DNA from: Branchiostoma floridae
Taxonomy: Eukaryota > Chordata > Leptocardii > Amphioxiformes > Branchiostomatidae
Assembly (NCBI RefSeq): GCF_000003815.2
Contig: NC_049986.1
Span: 19,175,006 to 19,239,005, forward strand
DNA length: 64,000 nucleotides
Reading direction: 5' to 3'
The notes beneath the pieces are model-generated. The model was not told the DNA's origin and did not search any database. It worked only from the letters and a program-made list of their open reading frames with translations. Numbering within the stretch: position 1 is the stretch's first letter; each line of letters opens with the position of its first letter. Made by a program: the position numbers and the translations under genes. This document shows, one piece after another, positions 12,601 to 23,400 of this stretch.

Positions 12601-15600
12601 TACATGACCATTTATTGTTGCATTGTTTGACATCTAAAAGTCATGAAATCATTATGGACTAACTCTTGATGATATAAAAAGACGAAATTGAAAATGAAAG
12701 TATCCCCTGTCGGACTGTATTCTTACACACAGGGGATACTTTCATATTCAATTTGGTTTTATATTTTCATATCCTCAAGAGTTAGTCCATAATGATTTCA
12801 TGACTTTTAGATGTCAAACAATGCAACAATAAATGGTCAAGTTTAGAAAGATGTAGGCTTTTATGGCTTTTACGGTATGCTGTTATGTAAGACTTAGTGT
12901 ATATTTCATCACAATTTGATGTAAACATTCTACATCTTTCTGTATGGTTTCAGTATGCTTTGCATCTTGCCAGGAAGATACCGTTGAACTTCTCACAGGT
13001 AATTGTTTTGATTTTACAGTAGTTGAGATTAAGAACATAGTTTTACACAGATTTTACATCTATTTGCTTGCACATTGTTCATCAGCTGAAATGATATATG
13101 ATACTGAATCAAGCCAACATTGAATTGCACACAATCATGCATGGATAGCATCTTTTTTGTGGCAACAGCAGAATACTTGGAAAGAGAACATTTCCCCTTT
13201 TTAAAGCTTAAATTCTTAAATTGCTTTTTTTTCAAAGTACAGTCAAACCTGTATTAACGGCCACCTTTGCATACCGGCCACCTGCCCATAGTGGACTTTT
13301 TGTCGGTCCCTTGGATTTGTAATGATTAAGAAATAGGCTTAGCGGCCACCTGTCCAACGCGGCCACGGCCACACGATTTCCGGTCCCGCAGGTACAAAAA
13401 CACTGCCGATTACGGCCACGCGGACCGCTGTTCTATGTTTCGGCACGCGTTCTGCCATATACAGCGGCTGTATCGTCACCCTACGCCGGATTTAAAACCT
13501 CTTTGACTTATTTTCAAAACAAAACTTCGTAAACTGGCGCTACCCATACCCGCTGACAAACGAGGTCATATAAAGTCAATAGACGACACCAATATTACGG
13601 AGGTAAATTGTGTTAAAGTTACGTTCTAATACACTATCGCTTAGGTTAATTTACAAAAACTTTCTAAATAAATTGTTACAAAGACAAAATGATATGAACT
13701 TCAGACTATGGTGGATTTTATTCTTACATTTATTAAGAGATAAGTCTAAAATGACGAGACTTTTCTTGTGAGTACCACATTAGCATAATGGGCAAATCTG
13801 ACGTGTGAACGCGAGCAGGAACACACGGACGGCGAAGTATCAAAGGATACAAGACGAAAGATCAAGGAAATATGACGTACCGGTCTCTTCAGACAATATC
13901 AACTGTTGAACATTTAAAACTTTTTATAGCTTTTGTTTTCTTAATACTTATAGTGTAAAAATCATTGCAGTACATGTACAGTACTGTTACAGTATTATGT
14001 GAATAAAGATCAGTGGGTTCTAAAACCATGTGTAACTTATTGCTTGTGGTCAATTAATTAGCATATTCTCTATAGTGGCCAATTTTGACCAGTCCCTTGA
14101 GTGGCCGCTTTAAACAGGTTTGACTGTACTGTTGATAGATACATAAGATTATCAGTAATTTTCTGCCAAATTTTCTACTGTTCATTGAGAATGAAATTCA
14201 TTTAAAGCCAACAAAAACTGAATTACAGTAAAAGCAGGCAAGGAAATCAAACTTAAGGCAACATTGTCTTACTAAACTTGGCCGCTATGACATGTACACA
14301 GTACATTAAGCATATCTATCAGTCAAACCATGAAAAGGACAAACAGTCAAACCTGTCTATTGCGACAACTCAAGGGACTGACCAAATGTGGCCACATAAA
14401 CATTGCAAAGGTGAATCATTTTTAGACTTACACTTCAAGTAGTTCAAAAGAAAAATCATAGTTCATGTACTGCTTCTATAGCTACGGGATTAAAAATTGT
14501 GTGGCTGTGGCCGCATTATTAGGCAAGTGGCTGCTATAGACTATTTCTTAATGCTTAGGTCAATGGGAAAAAAACATTTGACCGACAAGCAGTGGCCACT
14601 ATGCAAAGGTGGCCGCTAATACAGGTTTGACTGTACTGGTCTGGACCTGAATTTTCTGTACTGGCACCCACTCCAAGGTTGGATATTTTGCAAGGATATT
14701 ACTTGTAGGCACTAGATACATGTATATATAGGCACTTTGCTACTAGCTTGCCCTCCTTACACTATACACCCTTTAATAAATAGGAAAGTAAAGGATGTGA
14801 AGTTGGATATTTCTTGAAGTGTAAGACTTCTTCTATAAATGACTTCTTCTAAATTTTTTCCATTTCCATTTTCCCCAGGTGGCAATACCTAACATCCGCA
14901 AGTGGATGGTGCTGGAAATATGCACTGCGTCACTAAGGTATAGAATTTTCAGCAAACCATTATGCTATATGTACAGTAACTGTTCTATTTTACCACATTA
15001 TAACACATAACGTGTAACGTAAAATCAGATAATAATTGATAGCAGTTTTACGTGATGTATTGTTGCTTCTCAAACCTATCAAAAAGTAATGACAATGTGC
15101 GGAAAAATATAGAAACAAAGCACTAAGTTGGTGCAGCATGTTCAAAATGTACATGCTTAGCTTAAGAGGAGACTGACAATCGAATGCCTTGCCAGCTTAA
15201 TGCAACCCTAATCAACATTCTATCATAGCTGTCAATCTAAAAATCTCAATGATATACTTCTATACCTTCAAGCAGTCTGCATGAAAAGCCCCCAGATTGT
15301 GCATTCATATGTTGCAATGTTCTGCTTTGATCAACTATTTGTGTAATTAGAATGTCAATCCTGTTTCAATTGCAATTGTATAGAATGTAAAAGCTAACAT
15401 GTTATGTATGATGCTGAACTAAACTATTTAAAACTTTACTGCAGGGAGGATCGCATTAAGATGTTGCAGCTTGATTCAAGTTCGCCAACAAGAAGGTACA
15501 TGGTCACAAAGTTTCAATCTAACATAAGTGTGTATATTTAGCATTATGTTGATGACTTTCTTGTATATTTCACGAAGCAAAAATTATGTATTGAATGTTC

Positions 15601-18600
15601 TACTATAGTTGGAAGAATGAAGTAAAACCTGCAACTGTCATTTGTTTTAAGTCTGAGAGGACATTGGTAATATTGATATGAGGCTTAATTGAAATGTAAT
15701 GGTTTTATCAAAAGAGAAAATATTATTTTAGTATATCTAACAAAACTTGTGGTCAACTTCACTCTTCAGTTTCATAAGGTTTTGGTCAACAGTTCAGTTT
15801 CATGTACATGATAGAAGTGAAGAATTTGTCCCACTATGCTTGACATTCATATCTTTCCTCTCCAATTGAAATGCAATTTCTGATTTTTAGTCCAAGTTTA
15901 TAATGAATCTGTAAGGTGAAATTCAAAGCTCAATTTTAACACTTTTTCCTACTTTAAAGAAAAAGAGAGAGGGATGGTTTGAAGAAGAGGCGTCACAGGT
16001 CACCATCACCATTGCCAGTAAACAGGTATCATATCCCTTTTTCAGTCCAAGTGCAATATTTAGATGATTTTCTTTTGGCTAAGATTTCATAATTGTATCA
16101 GAACTTTATTAGAACTCAGCCTATACTATATTGTAGCATGGAACTTGCCACATTATGATATACAATATATATTTTGATCTGTGGTGAGTCATACAATTGT
16201 ACATGTGCAATGTACATGTGTACAACAGTTACTGCATTAATCCTGTTAACCATGGGGAAATCATTCTCTCCTGGTAGTCATCTATTGAAATGAATAGTTC
16301 AGTATTATTATGTGAAGTTCTTGTAAGTTTGAGGCAGCTTTTGATGTCTGTATCTTATATTCCCTTGTAGGTCTCTTCAGTTTTCTGATTGGTTTAAGTC
16401 TGAGAATACATTTAGCTCTGATTCTGGGATGGATGCTGATGTCAGCAACAACACTTTAACCTGTGAGTATGATACATACTTGTATTTTGTCTGTTTGGGC
16501 GAAAATAACACTTTGCTCAGCAATATCATACTGAAAGAAAATAATGCATGTACATACACATGTAACATGCACTTCACATCTCTTGTGCATTTAAAAGCAG
16601 TTATTACCTGAAAGTTATTCTTATCATTAATCATATTGCAAGTTTACTGGTCTGGCAGAATTGACACTGATTGCAATTCCCAGTTCATTCATAATCATAC
16701 CTAATATTGATTTTGCTTACTCCTTTGTTCTTCTAGCTGAAGACATTGAAACATCACCCATGGCACAGCCATCAACCTCAACGCCCAAAGAGATGAATGT
16801 GAAATCAACAAAAGGTAACCCACTCATTTCAGGATACTATGAATTAGAAATATTTTAAGTTTTCAAATTGATTTCAAAGGTTTGGGTCCAGTGATAGACA
16901 GTATGAAATTCTGGCTAACGACATGTACTAGCCTAAGGGCAATAATATAATTTTCTCATCTATCATATGCAATTGCAACATTTGTATAAGTTGATATCTA
17001 GTAATGTTAAAGGGGCATTACACTCCAGAAGTGAGTACTACCATTCCTCAGAGAATAAATTATGTTTGAATCAATTTTGTTTGGCCAAATTTACCACAAG
17101 TTGAAGCATAAATGCAGGGGGACATTGTAGCAAACGAGTTATGAATTCTCCTGAGGACCCTTCCAATGCATTGTGTACTGTTGGGGGAGGACGTGGCTTT
17201 GCCCATAGGAACAGGTACCGGTTTGTACTAGTGTAATTTCAATACTCTGATGTTTTAGGATCACTTTTTGAGGAGACTGTGTGTGCACAAACGTCATCAG
17301 AACAAGAGTTGCTTAGCTTCAAACTTTTTGTGTTCCATCCTAGATGTCTGACAGTCACTCTACTACTTTTGTTAGCTATTAGTGGCTCTACCGTTAGCGA
17401 GAAATCGTGCCCATCGCCAGCCACACAAGCAGTTTTGGCGCCGCCATTTTACGTTGACTGACTTTCAACTCCTAATACTTAAGTGGTCAAATTTCCCCAT
17501 CCTGAGATCAGATAGTCTGTAATTTTTTTTGTATCTTCCTAAATCTGTGATAGTCACTTGATTGCTCTGCCAAGCTTATCCCGACTACCGTTAGCGAGAA
17601 AGTGTGTCGGAAGTCGCGAAATTACATTATGTACGTCGGAGTACATTAGAAGTGGGCCCATATGGGGGTGCTTGGATTTGGAAAATAATATTGTCAAAAA
17701 GACAAATGAGGTAACTTTGCGAAAAGTCGGGTGCATTTGAATCCAAAAAAGATATCAGAAGAAAATAACACTTGCTTCTGGAGTGGAATGCCCCTTTGTC
17801 TTAGAGTCCTATCACGGAATGCCATGATAATGCATTGTATGTTTACAGAACAACAATGTAATGATGTTGCAGGTGGAAGGAAGAAGGGTGGAAAAAGAAA
17901 ACATTTGTCCTGCGGAAGAGAGGGTATAACTACTGCCTGGACTACAACCTGCCCATGTCCCAGAGACTGCTGTGAAAAAATAGGCTTGGATATCATCCGC
18001 CATTGCAGGGAGACATTTTGGGCCTTGAAGAGGGACCAGCAGAAGTCCTTCATATACAACACCCTGCAACATGCGGACAGGAGGCAGGAAGTCAACAGAA
18101 GCTACGAGTTCTCCATTCAGGGACATGTTGTCTGCCACCTTGGATGGCGCATTGTGAACGGGGTTGGCCGGTCAAGGTAAGATTTCTGACAAATTTATTA
18201 AAAATTATGTGTAGCAAAGTTCAAACAGTATTGAATCATGAATTGTCAATGCTGACTTAAAACATTCAGATTACTACTTCTGCTAACATTTTTTTTCCAG
18301 TCAACTGCATTTATACAAGTGTATCATATAAAAGTCTACTGTATCATCTGAGTTTCGTGACATGTAATGGGAACATGATACAATGTACATGAAACAATAC
18401 AGGAGTTTGTCTTTCAAAGCTATATGGATGAATGTTTCTGTTCCAACTATTATAAGGACTTTTCTTGGCAGGACTGTCATTAACTACATGTAACAGAATA
18501 TTTCATAAATCCTACTTTTCGCTAGCCTGGGTACCATCCGGAGAGTATTTTGCTCTGGCGTTAGTTATACACTATAAACAGTCGCTTCTCGCTCTGACAT

Positions 18601-20406
18601 TTATCATACACTATTTACAGTTACTGTAGCTTCTTTGCTGTTCCGTCTGGGATCACTGGCCACGTTAACGTCTGAAATCGTCCAAATTTTGGATGAGGGC
18701 GCTAATCGGTCCCTACACATGAACGAATGAAGGAATGGGTTCAAGGGCTCGTTCGAACCGTGAGGCATTCCAACACCCAAATAGCCCTCTGTCCGCTTGC
18801 TGGAGGGTTGTTGTCATCGAACGAGCGCACTAGAACCTATTCCTTAATTCGCTCATTAGTTGACGTTAGCACCAAACGGTTTGAATGTGCAGTTCCCAGA
18901 CGGGTAGCAGAAGGGAACATAGGAGCGAACTACTACCCAGATGGTACCCAGGCTAACTTTTAGCCGCTTTGGGTATTATGTTTCTGTAGCAAGTTGACAA
19001 CAAAACACATGCAAAATGATAGATCAATACACCATGATGTAAGCCAAATTGACAATAATCTAGAAAAAAAATTCAAAAGCCATATTAGTACAAATGTAGC
19101 TGAATAAAATAACACATTGTATACTTCAGGTTTTATGAAGTCAAGTCTGACTATGAGAGGGGAAGACTTCCAGACTATGAAGATGGAAGGCAAGGCATGG
19201 AGTACCCCACCAGAAAATGGCTAACAGCCAAGGAGTGGCTGCAACAGTACGCAAAGAAGTTTGGGGACACCATGCCAAACAGCCCAGATGTGCATCTTCC
19301 ACAATGTGTGAGCAGAAATGATATCCATCAATTATACCAGGAAGATCTGTGGTATGAGGGGACCCTCAAGAGGTCACGATTCAACGTGATGTGGAAAAAA
19401 GAGCTTCGTCATGTCAAGATTCCACCAGTAAGTCATTACTAAGATGCAGAAAGCAACCAAGTTAAATTTATAGCTAAATATAAAGTTGTGCCATTTGATA
19501 CCATATTCCTGTTTGTTATATAGATTTTATTATATATTTATATTTAGATATTTACACATAGTAGTAGACATCCGTCCATCTCGAAAGATTAAGGTAGCAC
19601 TTATTATAATAAATACTCCTGATTCAGGCGTCTTCTGAGGCTTTACATTGTAATGCAGCCCTAAATTTTATACAACAATGTATGTTCGAAATTCCATTTG
19701 ACTGCAAATTTAACTAGTCTCATTCTTTTTATTTAATACTTACTGAATTTTAAACATATACAGTAAAGATTTCCTCCTTGAATGTTGTTGACTGTTAACA
19801 CAACATACATAAATTTTTAGTTTTGTAATGGCTTGCAATATATTGACTGTTGCTTCTCTCTTTATCCAGTCCAGGGGTGCCTAAGCATTTTCATGAACCT
19901 TATAAAATCCTACGAATCTTATGAAAACCGCACAAGTCACTATTTGAGTCACGCACAAACCTTATGCAAACCGACCAACCGCTGCTGGCATCTCGTTACA
20001 GACGTAGAGGGATATTCAAGATGGGGGCCTTGATCTTCAGCAAAGGGAAAATACGATGTGATGGTCCGAAATTGAGCAAAAGAGTAGCTCACAGGCTATA
20101 TCTACGTATATACGTGACGGTATATGTCCTGATATGCTTTGAAATAGAAATATCACATGTAGATACACTCAGAAACATTCCTTACTTCTCCCAATGTACA
20201 ATGTATAGCAGTTGGCCAGTTTGCATAAGGTCCATGTGTATCACATAAGATTTGTACGTTTTGGCATAGTGATTTGTGGGTATGACATAAGATTCGTATA
20301 CATTTTATGAGGTTCTTGCAAATGCTTCTAGGCTGCACCCCTGCTCTCTGTGTGTGTATCTGTCTCTCTCTTTCTCTCTCCCTCATTTTGATATCTCTTC
20401 ATATAT

Positions 20407-20449
<43 letters not shown>

Positions 20450-23400
20450 GTGTGTGCATAAAATTAGACAAGACAAGTCTGGCTAAGTTTCCCATCCACA
20501 GTAGATTCTAACACTTTAAAAAATTTCTTAACAGCAAAACAGATTCACAAAGTGTGATGAATGTGACGACTTAAAAGACCTGTTGAACCGTGCAAAAACA
20601 AAAGGGGACATCCAGAAGGTGAAGGAGAGAAGGAGTGCCCATTTCACACTGCAAAGGTAAGAAATTATACAACATGTATAACGTTACAGTTTATATATGT
20701 TGACTACTACTCTGTGCATTTAGATTTTTGTCTCCATCCTTGCCTGGTATACTTTGCAATGAAAAACATCCTTTAATAGAGAAGGTTCTATAACAATACT
20801 AACGTTATATATACCCAGTATGCAAAGCCTTCAGAATCTTGAATAGCATTTGCATGAAAGATAATCAAATTCTGTGTTAATAGATAAGTGACACCTTCTA
20901 CCCACTCCTGGCATCAAATTCTAGGATACATGTGACTCACACATGGCATGGCTTAGAACATTGTCTGATAAAGCAGCTTACCCCATGTCTAAGTTGGGAC
21001 ATACATTGTACATGTAGGAGACTTTATTTAATACCTAAAGGTATCAATTGTTTCTTCTTCTGATGGATTTGACAACATCATGACTTTGTGACTTTTTTCT
21101 TGCAGTACCGCCAGACAGAAGTACTACAGTCATATCAAAAAAGCAAAACAACAGCCAGACAACTATCTATCACTCATAATAGACTCTATGGATCAGAACA
21201 AGACCTTCCTGCCACATTTTGCTACACTGACTAAGGTAAGAACATACATGTAGTACCTCTTGATTAAATGGGAAGGGAACCAATTATATTTTTGAATTCC
21301 ATCACTCATGATGAGCTGTTTCAGAGGTACTGAAAACTGGCATATTCTGTTATTCTATTCATGTACTATACTCTTGCTGCCCTACAGGCTTGAGAGGACA
21401 GTTGACAGGCATGACTAATTGATAATCCACTGCACAGTAGCAGGGCACTGGGGCAGCCCTGGGTGTCCCATTAGGGGACCAGGAGTGAGCCTCTGATTAT
21501 TTGCTTTGGGGGGATTCCTGACCTAGAAAAGGAACACTCAGATTGGGGTTTTGTAGAGTACCACAGTGTTGCTAGACTTTTGATTAGGCCTTTCAGGACA
21601 GCAGAATGTGGAAAAATCATATTGTAGCCAGAAAACTTATAACACATGCCAAAATCCCAGTTATTGTGCATAACTTGTTGTAATAAATTGTTCATAGAAG
21701 GAAGAATGCAGTCTGTATCAGACAGTCACTGGTTTATTTGTTTGTTCCCAGTGTTTGTTCCATACCTTCACATTTTCAATACTCCAGATGGATTGTAACC
21801 TGTGAAACTCCTGTATAATGTACTTTCTGACTGAAACCAACTTCAGACAGTATTTCTCAGTCCTACCTACATGTTATAACTCATAGGACCAGCGTTTTTA
21901 CATGGAAATAATGTACCAAATCCATGTAAATACACAGAATTGATTATGCTCCTTATGTGCATACAAATGTAGGCCCAATGCACAGGCATGATTGCATAAA
22001 AATGACCACATATTATCCAGACCATTCAACTGATTTTGACTTAATTGTCATTGTCATTTATTTCTCTTTGGTTCAGTCAAAATCCAATCTCAAGCCCCTG
22101 AAGTTCCATCTCACTGGTGTCCTGGCCCATGGGCAGAAAAAGTCCTTCATCTATGCCTGGACGCCCAAGTTCCACATGGACACTAACATAACCGTTAATG
22201 TTCTAATCAGTGTACTTCAAGACTTATCAAAGGTAAGTACTCGGCCTTAATTCATTTCATGTTTCCTATGATGGCAAATGGACAGTTAATTATACAATTG
22301 GCACCAGAGTCTACAGGAATATTGTCTACATATACAGTCTGTGCAACAAAATATTTATCCACATGGATGCATATACAACTGTATATGTACATGTGCTGTC
22401 TATAGGAATCAAAACAAAGTAATTTTCATTACAAAGTAGTTTCATTTCAAAACAAAGTAATTTTCAAGTACAAACTGTAGCAATCTCTTTTTTAACAGGG
22501 CTATGGTGGACACCTACCAGGTACATTGTACCTCCAACTGGACAACTCTGCAAAAGAGTGTAAGAATAAATATATAATCGCATTCTGTGCATGGTTGGTG
22601 AAGCGGCAGATTTTTAGGAAGGTAAGAGAACACACTCACAGTCATTGCCTGGCTTGGAAATATTAACCTAAATCCTCCTCTTGCTTCCTCTAGACTATAA
22701 CAGAGGTAGACGTATTTGTGATGTAAACAGATTTTAGAGATAGAATCCATAATTCTAGCATACCACTAAACAGATTGGCTCTTATTTCCTAAAGGCCCTC
22801 TATAACCCATACATTTTTTTATGTTTATGGAAGTTATAGCTTGATATTGTCACATTTCATAGTAAGAATCTACCCTGTCATTTCCTTTACTTTTCAATCA
22901 ATTCATTTCAGGCCACACCAATTTAATTTCTTGGTTCACGGATTTCGCTCGCTCCTTTTTTTGGGGGAAAAAATAAAAATAAAAATTACCACTCAGCAAA
23001 TTTTCACCATTAATGAAACCATTCACCAACTTTCTGGTGTAGCAAATTGGCCTTTATATTATAAGTTCCTTAAAGTGTGGGTATTATTATTGAAGTTATA
23101 TTTGTCATTCATGAAGAATGGGACAAACACAAAAACTGACACTACTTTTTTAATTTTCAACGAACAGGTGCTGTTACTGTACAGTAATAGTGTTTTTGTA
23201 CTTTTTTCAAGCTGAGAACTTTTTATTCTTTATGTTTTGGACTAGCCCTTGCCTTTACCCCAACCATTTTACTATTTTTATTTTTATTTCACACTCTCGC
23301 TCCACATTTTTTATGAAAAATCCGTGAACCAAGAAATTAAATTGGTGTGGCCTCAACTAACATTTTTGGGTGGACATTTGCTCTCAGTACTCCGTCCTTG

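Larger units (their letters stand above)
9696..14937 (+). other. Ulp1/SENP-type (C48) catalytic region of gene 2
   Basis: Exons 1-10 encode the protease. Catalytic residues are visible in the right order: His120 in QASHWGLL (exon 5), Asp137 in VVLMDSL (exon 6), Gln185 and Cys191 in PQQTNGNDCGVFVCQ (exon 8). The HW, L/MDS and Q-x5-DCG signatures are those of the C48 family. A following helix in YALHLARKIPL also fits. No catalytic residue is missing, so activity is likely. The substrate (SUMO, NEDD8 or another ubiquitin-like protein) cannot be deduced. Confidence 0.9.

Noticed and set aside
17239-17760. Short frames inside the intron before exon 15 of gene 2
   Set aside because: They lie within a DNA element with inverted ends and show no transposase motif.
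18727-18963. Plus-strand frame of 78 codons
   Set aside because: It is contained in the family D MITE.
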